NCBI RefSeq assembly: GCF_000017245.1
Contig: NC_009655.1
Span: 2,170,001-2,234,000, forward strand
DNA from: Actinobacillus succinogenes 130Z
Lineage (GTDB): Bacteria; Pseudomonadota; Gammaproteobacteria; Enterobacterales; Pasteurellaceae
Length of the DNA stretch: 64,000 nt
Reading direction: 5' to 3'
Made by a program: the position numbers and the translations under genes. The notes below the pieces were generated by a model, which saw only the letters and a program-made list of their open reading frames with translations, did not search any database and was not told the DNA's origin. The stretch's first letter is position 1, and each line of letters begins with the position of its first letter. Below, piece after piece: positions 16,473 to 24,657 of the stretch.

Positions 16473-17195
16473 TCAATTTTGATACCCTTTCAGTAAGTTT
16501 TTCCAGTCCCCTTCGGTGAAACGAATCCCCATTCGTGCCGCTTCTTTCAAAAAAGAACGCTTCAACCGCGCCAAATTTTGCGCTTTCCAAAAATCACCTG
16601 ATTTTTCACCGCACTTATCAAAGTCCAACAACCAATATTTTTCCTGCTCTTTAACCTGCTGAACCAGAATATTGTGCGCATTTAAGTCCGTATGACAAAT
16701 CTGCAAATCATGCAGACGACGAATCAGTTTCCCGATTTGTCGCCATGCCTCATCCGACAAATTTTCGGTTTGCAAAAGTGCGGTCAAATCACGGGCATTT
16801 TCAACCTTTTCCGTCAAAATATCCGCACGATAGCCGCCCAACGACAGTTTTTCCACTTTTGCCGCCAATGGCTTCGGCACAGGCATTCCCGCCTGATGAA
16901 GACGCGACAGTAAGCGAAATTCGGCAAAACTGCGTGTATTCTCTAAGGATGTGAAAGTATAACGATCCCGATTGATTTTTCCCCATAAACCGCCGCGATA
17001 ATAATGACGCAAAGCGGCATTGACGCCGAACAAATCGACGGTCTGCAGAAACCACGTAATTCCCCGCCCTTGTGCCGTCCCCGAGATACGTCCCTGCCGC
17101 CGCCAAAATTCGGGGGAAAAGAAACGGGTTTGATCCTGACGGGGTTCGTCCCAATTAAACAGATAAAAACAATGATTTTGTCTAATCTCGAGCAT
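16473..17195 (-). CDS. kdkA: 3-deoxy-D-manno-octulosonic acid (Kdo) kinase
   Basis: KdkA phosphorylates the single Kdo of Haemophilus-type lipooligosaccharide at position 4, on the inner face of the inner membrane. The 240-residue protein shows a protein-kinase-like fold with the catalytic loop HTDLNAHNILV (near residue 170) and the metal-binding DFDKCG (near 195). The ATG at 17195 has GGAG 6 bases upstream; a TTG two codons earlier is less likely. Divergent opsX encodes the next step in inner-core assembly, as in H. influenzae. Confidence 0.92.
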   Translation of the reverse strand: MLEIRQNHCFYLFNWDEPRQDQTRFFSPEFWRRQGRISGTAQGRGITWFLQTVDLFGVNAALRHYYRGGLWGKINRDRYTFTSLENTRSFAEFRLLSRLHQAGMPVPKPLAAKVEKLSLGGYRADILTEKVENARDLTALLQTENLSDEAWRQIGKLIRRLHDLQICHTDLNAHNILVQQVKEQEKYWLLDFDKCGEKSGDFWKAQNLARLKRSFLKEAARMGIRFTEGDWKNLLKGYQN

Positions 17196-17268
17196 TTTCA
17201 ACTCCTTGTAGCATATCGCGTTATTCTACTTTAAAATAACCGCCAACCGCAAAACATTAGGAATCCGT

Positions 17269-18327
17269 ATGCTCCATAAACCGTTATTCACTTCCGCGAA
17301 TCCGCCCGCTTCCCTTTGTATCCTGCGCCTTTCCGCTATCGGCGATGTCACTCACGCTTTAGCCGTGGTACAGGAAATTCAACGCTTTTATCCGAAATGC
17401 AACATCACTTGGATCGTCGGTAAAGCGGAAAATGCCTTATTATCCGCTGTCACGACAGGTATCCATTTCGAAGTGTATGATAAAAAAAGCGGCTGGAAGG
17501 GAGTGTTTACATTATGGAAAAAGCTGAAAAACCAAAGATTTGATGCCCTACTCAATATGCAAACCGCATTGCGGGCGTCCATACTGTCCTTGGGTATTAA
17601 AGCAAAATATAAAATCGGTTTTGGTGAAAAACGCAGCCGGGAAGGACAACAATTTTTTGTAGACCGCCGTATCCGGGATCCGCAAAATCCCCACGTACTC
17701 GACGGCTTTATGGCGTTCGCGCAGGAAATCGGTGTGCCGCCGTTTACGCCCCGTTGGTCATTAATTCTGCCGTCACAAGCCAAGGAAAAAGCGCGGTCGT
17801 TTTTGAGCGCAAATCAAAAAAATCTGGTTATCGCACCTTGTTCAAGTAAAGCGGAAAAAGACTGGCTGGCGGAAGGGTACGCGGCGGTAGCGAATTATGC
17901 TCATTCTCATAATCTGCACGTGGTGCTTTGCGGTTCGCCGGCACCTCGTGAAATCAAAATGACGGAAAAAATCACCGCACTTTGCGATTTTCAGCCGACC
18001 AATATTTGCGGACAAACCACATTGGCGGAATTGGTTGCGCTGATCGGACTGGCGGATGTGCTTATCGCGCCGGATAGCGGACCGGCACACATCGCCACTA
18101 TGACAGACACGCCGGTTATCGGTTTATACGCCTATCACAACCCTTGGCGCACAGGACCTTACCGTAATTTAGCGAACGTGGTTTCCGTTTACGAACAAAA
18201 CGCCCGGAAAGAATTCGGCAAACCTTCCGCCGAATTACCTTGGGCAACCAAGCTGAAAACGCCCAATCTGATGGCGCAGATTCAAACGGACGCCGTCATC
18301 GCACAACTTCGGCGGTTGGGTTTTTAA
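17269..18327 (+). CDS. opsX: Lipooligosaccharide heptosyltransferase I (OpsX)
   Basis: OpsX adds the first heptose to phosphorylated Kdo in Pasteurellaceae lipooligosaccharide. The 352-residue glycosyltransferase family 9 protein has the N-terminal CILRLSAIGDVTHALAVVQ (about 18-36) and the donor-binding CGQTTLAELVALI followed by APDSGPAHIATMT (about 265-285). AGGA precedes the ATG. Its divergence from kdkA matches H. influenzae. The HepI assignment rests on that synteny and the kdkA partner rather than on residues alone. Confidence 0.88.
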   Translation: MLHKPLFTSANPPASLCILRLSAIGDVTHALAVVQEIQRFYPKCNITWIVGKAENALLSAVTTGIHFEVYDKKSGWKGVFTLWKKLKNQRFDALLNMQTALRASILSLGIKAKYKIGFGEKRSREGQQFFVDRRIRDPQNPHVLDGFMAFAQEIGVPPFTPRWSLILPSQAKEKARSFLSANQKNLVIAPCSSKAEKDWLAEGYAAVANYAHSHNLHVVLCGSPAPREIKMTEKITALCDFQPTNICGQTTLAELVALIGLADVLIAPDSGPAHIATMTDTPVIGLYAYHNPWRTGPYRNLANVVSVYEQNARKEFGKPSAELPWATKLKTPNLMAQIQTDAVIAQLRRLGF

Positions 18328-18342
18328 ACCGTCCGCATGCAG

Positions 18343-19002
18343 TTAAAAATCCGCGGGACAACGGAAAGTCATCGCCTCGCCCGTGACGGGATGTGTAATC
18401 GTCAGGCTTTCCGCATGCAGATATAAACGTGGCGCCATGGCTTTCGCCTGCGGATGGGCGTAGAATTTATCACCTAAAATAGGATGACCTAATGCCAGCA
18501 TATGCAATCGCAGCTGGTGGGAACGCCCGGTAATCGGCGTTAACTTCAGCCGCGTGCTGTTATTAGGCAGGCGTTCTAAAACTTCAAATTTTGTGACCGC
18601 GCTTTTGCCTGCGTTGAAATCTATGCGCTGACGGGGGCGGTTTTCCCAATCACAAATCAGCGGCAGATTCACCGTACCGCTATCCTGTTTAGGATGTCCC
18701 CACACCACGGCCTGGTAAAACTTTTCCGTTTGCCGTTCGCGAAACTGGCGTTTCAGTTCGCTGTCCGCCAGTTTGCTCATGGCAAACAGAATAATACCGC
18801 TGGTAGCCATATCCAGCCGATGAGCGGGTTCGCAGAATCCGTATTTTTCCTTCACGCGGCTCATGGCGCTGTCATAATATTGCGGCTGATTGCCCGGCAC
18901 GGACAATAACCCGCTGGGCTTGTTCACGACCAGAATGTGATTATCATGGTGAATGATATCCAAATAAGGCGTTTTAGGAGGATGATATTCAATTAATGCC
19001 AT
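18343..19002 (-). CDS. rluA: Dual-specificity pseudouridine synthase RluA
   Basis: RluA makes pseudouridine 746 in 23S rRNA and pseudouridine 32 in several tRNAs. The 219-residue protein lacks an S4 domain, as expected for RluA, and has the catalytic motif HRLDMATSGIILFA (about residues 61-74) with the active Asp. Near the N-terminus it has VVNKPSGLLSVPG, and GRSHQLRLHMLALGHPI follows near 160. The length is the same as Haemophilus RluA. It converges with opsX across only 15 bp. Confidence 0.92.
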   Translation of the reverse strand: MALIEYHPPKTPYLDIIHHDNHILVVNKPSGLLSVPGNQPQYYDSAMSRVKEKYGFCEPAHRLDMATSGIILFAMSKLADSELKRQFRERQTEKFYQAVVWGHPKQDSGTVNLPLICDWENRPRQRIDFNAGKSAVTKFEVLERLPNNSTRLKLTPITGRSHQLRLHMLALGHPILGDKFYAHPQAKAMAPRLYLHAESLTITHPVTGEAMTFRCPADF

Positions 19003-19015
19003 ATATGATGAAAAA

Positions 19016-19055
19016 GTAAAATCGTGTCTTTCCCACGGAAAAACACGATTGTGAT
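19016..19055 (-). terminator. Hairpin downstream of the TRAP locus
   Basis: On the minus strand AATCGTGT and ACACGATT form an 8-bp stem enlarged by TTTCC/GGAAA, followed by TTTACTTTTTC. It lies between the TAXI gene and rluA and probably ends the TRAP transcripts. Confidence 0.6.
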
Positions 19056-19083
19056 AAAAATGCCTGACATTATAGCGTCAGAA

Positions 19084-20034
19084 TTATTTTAGCCAACCCT
19101 GTTCGCGATAATAACGCTCGGCCCCTTGGTGTAACGGTGCCGACAAGGCATTGCGAATCATCTCTTCCCGGCTGAGATGAGCAAACACCGGATGGGTACG
19201 TTTGAAACGGTCGAAATTGTCAAACACGGCTTTCACTACCGCATAAACTTTATCCGCATCCACATCTTCCGACGTCACCAGCGTAGCATAAACACCGAAG
19301 GTCTCCACCGGCTTATCCGTGCCTTTATAGGTTTTAGCCGGAATAACAGCCTTGGCATAATAGGGATACTCCGCCACCAGCTTATCGATTTCAGCGCCGG
19401 TAACCGGCACTAAATGGGTTTCGCATTCGTTGGCGGCTTCTTTGAAGGTACCGTTCGGATTACCCGCGCTGTAAGTAATCACATCCAGATGATTGCGGCA
19501 AATCACTTCGGCAAGCTCGCCCGGCTGTAATTCCGTAAGCATACGGAAATCATCGTTCGTCCAATTTTTCATTCGCATAATAACGTTCATAGTGGCGCGC
19601 GTGCCGGAGCCCTCATCGCCGATATTTACCCGTTTACCTCTGATGTCGTCGAACATCGTGATTTCAGCATCGTCACGCGCCATTACGGTGAACGGTTCCG
19701 CATGCAGGGAAAATACCGCACGTAGTTTCGGGTTGGCTTTGCCGGCAAACGCATCCGAACCGTGATAGGCATGATATTGCCAATCCGACTGCACAATCCC
19801 CATGTCCAGCGATTGTTCGGCAATGGCGTCCAAATTGGCTAACGATGCGCCGGTAGACGGCGCTTTGCAGGCAAAGTCAGTATGCCGGTTCACCAACTGA
19901 CAAATGGACTGCCCCGCCACATAATAGACGCCCGTTTGTCCTCCCGTACCGATTGTCACCCCGTCTCTCGCCTGCGCCGACAATGCCGTTAACGACAATC
20001 CCGCCCACAGGATAAATTTCGCTATTTTGCTCAT
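19084..20034 (-). CDS. TAXI-family TRAP transporter solute-binding protein, copy 1
   Basis: This is a periplasmic receptor for a tripartite ATP-independent transporter of the TAXI class. A signal peptide (MSKIAKFILWAGLSLTALSAQA) is followed by IGTGGQTGVYYVAGQSICQL, the TAXI hallmark. The ATG at 20034 is chosen because AGGA lies 7 bases upstream; an ATG two codons earlier sits on top of that ribosome site. The protein has 316 residues. It is closely related to the second receptor at 23360-24322, above all over the last 75 residues. The ligand cannot be read from sequence; TAXI systems have been tied to glutamate, 2-oxoglutarate and similar acids. Confidence 0.9.
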   Translation of the reverse strand: MSKIAKFILWAGLSLTALSAQARDGVTIGTGGQTGVYYVAGQSICQLVNRHTDFACKAPSTGASLANLDAIAEQSLDMGIVQSDWQYHAYHGSDAFAGKANPKLRAVFSLHAEPFTVMARDDAEITMFDDIRGKRVNIGDEGSGTRATMNVIMRMKNWTNDDFRMLTELQPGELAEVICRNHLDVITYSAGNPNGTFKEAANECETHLVPVTGAEIDKLVAEYPYYAKAVIPAKTYKGTDKPVETFGVYATLVTSEDVDADKVYAVVKAVFDNFDRFKRTHPVFAHLSREEMIRNALSAPLHQGAERYYREQGWLK

Positions 20035-20088
20035 GAACATTTCCTTTTAAACTCGGCTTATCGAAAATTTCTGATGAAAATCGATAAA

Positions 20089-20126
20089 AAGTGCGGTCGG
20101 AAATCCGTATAAATTTTCGACCGTAC
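20089..20126 (-). terminator. Imperfect uptake-sequence hairpin between the usp gene and TAXI copy 1
   Basis: Plus-strand AAAGTGCGGTCGGAAAT pairs with ATTTTCGACCGTAC with one internal T where the uptake sequence has C. It may attenuate transcription into the downstream receptor gene. The plus-strand USS is intact and the partner is degenerate. Confidence 0.4.
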
Positions 20127-20131
20127 CCGGA

Positions 20132-20557
20132 CTAACGCAAAACCAACACCGGCTTATCCGAAAACCGCGCCACTTTCACCGTATTGGTACTGAGCCCTAG
20201 CGCATTAGGTTTACTGCTGGCAAGCATTACGATGAGGTCCACCTTTTTCTCTTCCGCAATACGGTTGATTTCTTCATAAATCGTACCGTGCGCCACAATA
20301 TGCTGTACTTTCGCTCCTGCCGGGAAACTGGCTTCGGTAAAGGCATGCAGAGCTTTGCAGGCTTCTTCCATCACCGATTTATCAAAATTCTTCGGCAAAA
20401 AAGCGGAAATAAAACTGTCGTCCACAGGTTCGATAATCGTGACCACCCGATACACGGGATTAACCTCGTTCGCCGTCAGTTGCAAACAAGTATCGACCAC
20501 ATATTTCGCACTCGCGAGATTATTTAAATCAATGGCTATCAGTAAATTTTTATACAT
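20132..20557 (-). CDS. Universal stress protein (UspA family) in TRAP locus
   Basis: A 141-residue UspA-fold protein, opening with MYKNLLIAIDLN. It begins 9 bp after the TRAP permease stop, with GGAG upstream, so it is part of that operon. Usp proteins paired with TRAP transporters (TeaD with TeaABC in Halomonas) bind ATP and tune transport. Here the usual GxxG-x9-G(S/T) ATP signature near the C-terminus is not recognisable; that segment reads SSKPNALGLSTNTVKV. The protein may therefore bind nucleotide poorly or not at all. Confidence 0.82.
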   Translation of the reverse strand: MYKNLLIAIDLNNLASAKYVVDTCLQLTANEVNPVYRVVTIIEPVDDSFISAFLPKNFDKSVMEEACKALHAFTEASFPAGAKVQHIVAHGTIYEEINRIAEEKKVDLIVMLASSKPNALGLSTNTVKVARFSDKPVLVLR

Positions 20558-20566
20558 TTTTATCTC

Positions 20567-23209
20567 CTATTCCGGACGACGACGCTGGTTCCAAGCAATC
20601 GCTAAAATCAATAGCAAGGCCGGAATAAACATCCACTCTTTGGCTAAGGAATTTTGCGGCACCGCCACTTCGATAATGGTTTGATCCCAGTTCAGGCCGG
20701 CTTTTGCAGCCGGTGAATCAATGGTGACATTATCAATCAGGATTTTCGGCGTTTCAATACCGTTAACTTCAATTTTTTCACCGGTATCCAACAAAGTTAA
20801 ACCGAGATTTTCCAATCGTTCCTCACTGGTTTTACCTTCCGGCACACTGAGTTGGGAATAGAATTCGATCGGTTTACCGTAAGGATTCACACCCGCCACT
20901 TTAATGGTGAGATTTTGTCCTACCGGCGTTTGTCCGATTTCCTGTACCAATTTCACCGGTTCGATATAACGCTCCGTCGGCGAAATATACTGCATAAAAT
21001 AGTCCGGCCGAAACAGCATGAACGCAGCGAATAACAGTGCCAACGCTTCCCAACGTTTATTGAAACGGAAAAAATATCCCATACTGGCGGCGGTAAACGC
21101 CATAATTCCGATAATCGCCACCGCAAAAACCAACATGCCTTTCGCCCAACCCACATCGATCAGCAATAAATCCGTATTGAAAATAAACAGGAACGGTAGC
21201 ACGGCGGTGCGTAGACTATAATAAAAAGCGTTAACGCCCGTTTTAATCGGGCTACCGCCGGAAATGGCCGCCGCCGCAAACGATGCCAGTCCTACGGGCG
21301 GTGTTACGTCCGCCATGATTCCGAAATAAAATACAAATAAATGCACGGCAATAAGCGGCACGATAAGTCCGTTTTGTTTACCCACCTCGATAATCACCAA
21401 CGCCATTAACGAAGATACTACGATATAATTCGCCGTGGTCGGCAATCCCATGCCGAGAATCAGACTGAACACCGCAACTAAAATTAACATCAGCAAAATA
21501 TTGCCCATGGACAGGTATTCGATAATACTCGCCAGTTGTACGCCGAATCCGGTCAGCGACACCGCACCGACGATAATACCGGCGGTAGCGGTGGCAATCC
21601 CGATACCAATCATATTACGCGCACCGGTTTCCAATCCGTCGATCAGTTCCTGTAATCCTTGCCGCAAAAGTGCGGTCAGATTTTCGTCACTTTTTCGGAA
21701 CAGGCTAAGCAACGGACGTTGCGTCACCAAAATCATACCTAACGCCAGAATTCCCCAGAAAGCGGATAACCCCGGCGACATGCGTTCAATCATTAAACAC
21801 CACATCAACACCACTACCGGTAGCAAATAATGCAGTCCGGCGTTAACCGTCGGTTTCACGGACGGCAAAGCGGCTATTTTGGAATTCGGATCATCCGGCT
21901 CTAAATCCGGAAAGCGGGCGACGCGACGAATCAGCAACAAATACGCCGCACACAATAATACGCTGACAATCAGGAAAGAAAAATCAGGCACGGCACGTTT
22001 GATCCAACCGAAGCAAAATTCCAGAATAAAATAAGTTATGCAGATCACCAGAAACGACGCTAATATCCGAATCAATACCATCAGCAAAGGTTTCGGCGGA
22101 TCCGTTCTCGGCAATCCTTTCAGCCCCATTTTACAGGCTTCAAGGTGTACAATATAAACCAACGCCAAATACGAAATAAATGCCGGTAAAAAAGCATGAA
22201 CGATTAATTCGCTGTAAGGCATATTGACATATTCGATCATCAGGAATGCGGCCGCCCCCATAACCGGCGGCATAAGCTGACCGTTCACCGAAGAAGCCAC
22301 CTCGACGGCACCGGCTTTTTCCGGGGTAAACCCGACCCGTTTCATCATAGGAATAGTGAACGTCCCGGTTGTCACCACATTGGCGATGGAAGAACCCGAA
22401 ACCAGGCCGGTTAACGCGGAAGAAACGACCGCCGCTTTTGCCGGTCCGCCGTTTAAATGTCCGAGATAAGCAAAAGCGGTTTTAATGAAATAGTTACCTG
22501 CCCCCGCTTTGTCCAATAAGGCGCCGAACAGCACGAACAGAAACACATATTTGGTCGATACCCCCAAGGCCACGCCGAATACGCCTTCCGTGGTAATCCA
22601 TTGCTGGTTCACAATTTGGGACAATGAACCGGAACGATGGCTGATAATCCAATCCGTCGGTAAATACTGCCCGAAAAAGTTATACAGTAAAAATACGACG
22701 GCAATCACTACTAACGGCAAGCCCAAACTGCGTCGGGTGGCTTCCAGTAATAACAAGACACCGCAACATCCCGCAATAATATCCTGCAGGTTCGGCGCAC
22801 CGAAGCGTTTCACCAAACCTTCGTAGAAAAACAGATAATAGGCCCCTAAAAAAGCGCCGCCCACTGCGAAAATCCAGTCAAGCGTCGGTATGTGCTGCTT
22901 AGGCGAGCCGGCAAACGCCGGAAACGACAGATAGGCAAGAAACAAGGCAAACGCCAAATGAACGGAACGCGCTTTGGTGTCGTCCACCACGACGTTGATG
23001 TCCCAACCGTGATGGGTTAACACTTCCTGCAACCAATAAGGCACCGGCGAAGTATAATAAAGTTGAAAAACAGACCACAAAATGGCGGTGACGACAATGA
23101 TTTTTTTGGCAAGACCGTGCGGCGTACGCCCTCCGGCATCATTTGACGCAACCATGTCCTGCAAGTCATCATAATCGATTGGTTTTTTTTCTGATGCATT
23201 TATTGCCAT
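20567..23209 (-). CDS. TRAP transporter fused permease (DctQ-DctM) with C-terminal DUF3394 domain
   Basis: An 880-residue inner-membrane protein fusing the small four-helix subunit and the large 12-helix subunit of TRAP transporters, as is normal for TAXI systems. The DctM part contains SALTGLVSGSSIANVVTTGT (near 265) and, in the second half, GMGLPTTANYIV (near 575) and FGIMADVTPPVGLASFAAAA (near 640). The last 170 residues form a soluble DUF3394-type segment with a PDZ-like SPAAKAGL motif between two hydrophobic helices. AAGGA precedes the ATG. It lies between two TAXI receptor genes. Confidence 0.93.
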   Translation of the reverse strand: MAINASEKKPIDYDDLQDMVASNDAGGRTPHGLAKKIIVVTAILWSVFQLYYTSPVPYWLQEVLTHHGWDINVVVDDTKARSVHLAFALFLAYLSFPAFAGSPKQHIPTLDWIFAVGGAFLGAYYLFFYEGLVKRFGAPNLQDIIAGCCGVLLLLEATRRSLGLPLVVIAVVFLLYNFFGQYLPTDWIISHRSGSLSQIVNQQWITTEGVFGVALGVSTKYVFLFVLFGALLDKAGAGNYFIKTAFAYLGHLNGGPAKAAVVSSALTGLVSGSSIANVVTTGTFTIPMMKRVGFTPEKAGAVEVASSVNGQLMPPVMGAAAFLMIEYVNMPYSELIVHAFLPAFISYLALVYIVHLEACKMGLKGLPRTDPPKPLLMVLIRILASFLVICITYFILEFCFGWIKRAVPDFSFLIVSVLLCAAYLLLIRRVARFPDLEPDDPNSKIAALPSVKPTVNAGLHYLLPVVVLMWCLMIERMSPGLSAFWGILALGMILVTQRPLLSLFRKSDENLTALLRQGLQELIDGLETGARNMIGIGIATATAGIIVGAVSLTGFGVQLASIIEYLSMGNILLMLILVAVFSLILGMGLPTTANYIVVSSLMALVIIEVGKQNGLIVPLIAVHLFVFYFGIMADVTPPVGLASFAAAAISGGSPIKTGVNAFYYSLRTAVLPFLFIFNTDLLLIDVGWAKGMLVFAVAIIGIMAFTAASMGYFFRFNKRWEALALLFAAFMLFRPDYFMQYISPTERYIEPVKLVQEIGQTPVGQNLTIKVAGVNPYGKPIEFYSQLSVPEGKTSEERLENLGLTLLDTGEKIEVNGIETPKILIDNVTIDSPAAKAGLNWDQTIIEVAVPQNSLAKEWMFIPALLLILAIAWNQRRRPE

Positions 23210-23269
23210 AGACGGATTCCTTCCAAGCTAATTCTCCTCTCGGACAAATCCGGATGATCAGGAGAAAAA

Positions 23270-23345
23270 TAACAAAAAAACGACCGCACTTTTACGTTGA
23301 TATTCTTACGCGCAGCGCGCCGAAATCAAGAAAAAGTGCGGTTAA
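23270..23345 (-). terminator. Attenuator-like uptake-sequence hairpin between TAXI copy 2 and the permease
   Basis: On the minus strand AACCGCACTTTTT and AAAAGTGCGGTCG flank a GC-rich inner palindrome (GCGCGCTGCGCG), and TTTTTTTG follows. It is placed after the receptor stop and before the permease start, so it could give more receptor than permease mRNA. Confidence 0.65.
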
Positions 23346-23359
23346 AAAAACGAGAGATT

Positions 23360-24322
23360 TTATTTAATCCAGCCACGTTCCTTGTAATAACGGACGGCAC
23401 CTTCATGCAAAGGTGCGGATAACGCGTTGGTGATCATCTCTTCCTGCTTCAAGTTGGCAAAAGCCGGATGCAAACGTTTGAAACGGTCAAAATTATCAAA
23501 CACTGCCTTCACTACCGCATAAACTTTATCCGCCTCCACATCTTCGGAGGTGACTAACGTCGCATACACCCCGAAAGTGTCCACCGGATTATCCGTACCT
23601 TTATATAAACCGCCCGGAATGACGGCTTTCGCATAGTAGGAATGATCAGCCACCAATTTGTCGATCGCATCGCCCGTTACCGGAACCAGATGAGAATCGC
23701 AGGAAGCCGCCGCTTCCTTCAGCGCACCGTTCGGATGACCGACGTTATAGGTAATCGCATCCAAGTTGTTATCGCACATGACGGAGGCCATTTCCGCCGG
23801 TTTTAATTCGGACGCCACTTTGAAATTTTTATTGGTCCAGCCCTTTGCCGCCAAAATCACATTCATGGTCGCGCGGGTACCGGAACCCGGATCCCCCACA
23901 TTCACACGTTTGCCTTTTAAATCGTCAAAAGACTGAATACCGGAATCATCGCGCACCATTAATGTAAACGGTTCCGGATGAAGTGAGAAAACGGCACGTA
24001 ATTTCTCGTTTCTCTTGCCTTCAAAAGAACTTGAACCGTTATAGGCATGATATTGCCAGTCGGACTGTGCGATTCCCATATCCATTTGATGATCGGCGAT
24101 AGCATTCAGGTTCGCCACCGAAGCACCGGTTGAGGGCGCATTACATTTCACGCCGGTTTTAGCCGTATCCCGGTTCACTAACTGACAAATAGACTGTCCG
24201 ACCACATAATACACGCCGGTTTGACCGCCAGTTCCGATAGTAATGAATTTTTCTTCGGCATGGGCATTTAATGAAGCCAGAGCGATACCGGCGACAAGAG
24301 AAAGTTTAAATAATTTTTTCAT
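23360..24322 (-). CDS. TAXI-family TRAP transporter solute-binding protein, copy 2
   Basis: A 320-residue periplasmic receptor, first gene of the TRAP locus. The signal peptide MKKLFKLSLVAGIALASLNAHA precedes the TAXI core IGTGGQTGVYYVVGQSICQL. It resembles copy 1 along its full length and is almost the same over the C-terminal 75 residues, where DNA identity is also evident by eye. It has a cysteine pair (CQL, VKCNAP) like copy 1. A candidate promoter lies about 100 bp upstream. The ligand is unknown. Confidence 0.92.
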   Translation of the reverse strand: MKKLFKLSLVAGIALASLNAHAEEKFITIGTGGQTGVYYVVGQSICQLVNRDTAKTGVKCNAPSTGASVANLNAIADHQMDMGIAQSDWQYHAYNGSSSFEGKRNEKLRAVFSLHPEPFTLMVRDDSGIQSFDDLKGKRVNVGDPGSGTRATMNVILAAKGWTNKNFKVASELKPAEMASVMCDNNLDAITYNVGHPNGALKEAAASCDSHLVPVTGDAIDKLVADHSYYAKAVIPGGLYKGTDNPVDTFGVYATLVTSEDVEADKVYAVVKAVFDNFDRFKRLHPAFANLKQEEMITNALSAPLHEGAVRYYKERGWIK

Positions 24323-24657
24323 AGAGCTGCACTCCGTAATAAGCGCTTTTAATCAGATTATGTTGTGTTTACGCCGGCAAAACGGAGGGAAATATCCGAC
24401 CGACGTGCCGTTAGATATATCAGATTTAAACAAACGGTTGCAATACCTTCAGAAATAAAAATATACGGCATTAAAGATTCTTCAATTTATTATTCTTTTT
24501 TTGATGATTTCCAATCAAAAACCGCATTAAAATAGAAAAAAATTAAAAATATCTATTTTTTTTGAATAAACGAAGAAACAGAAAAGGTAAATTTAAAAGG
24601 TATTCAATATTCTTGAAAACATTATTCGGCAACAAACTGAAAAATGCCCGCAAAAGA
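24323..24657. other. Gene-free AT-rich region between rapA and the TRAP locus
   Basis: About 335 bp with no convincing reading frame. It holds the 5' region of TAXI copy 2, with a candidate promoter listed separately. The half next to rapA is very AT-rich and shows no clear terminator for rapA. Confidence 0.7.
24414..24443 (-). promoter_or_regulatory. Candidate promoter of the TRAP operon
   Basis: TTGCAA (24438-24443) and TATATC (24414-24419) with an 18-bp spacer on the minus strand, about 90 bp before TAXI copy 2. Chosen by eye in an AT-rich region, so only moderately reliable. Confidence 0.4.
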
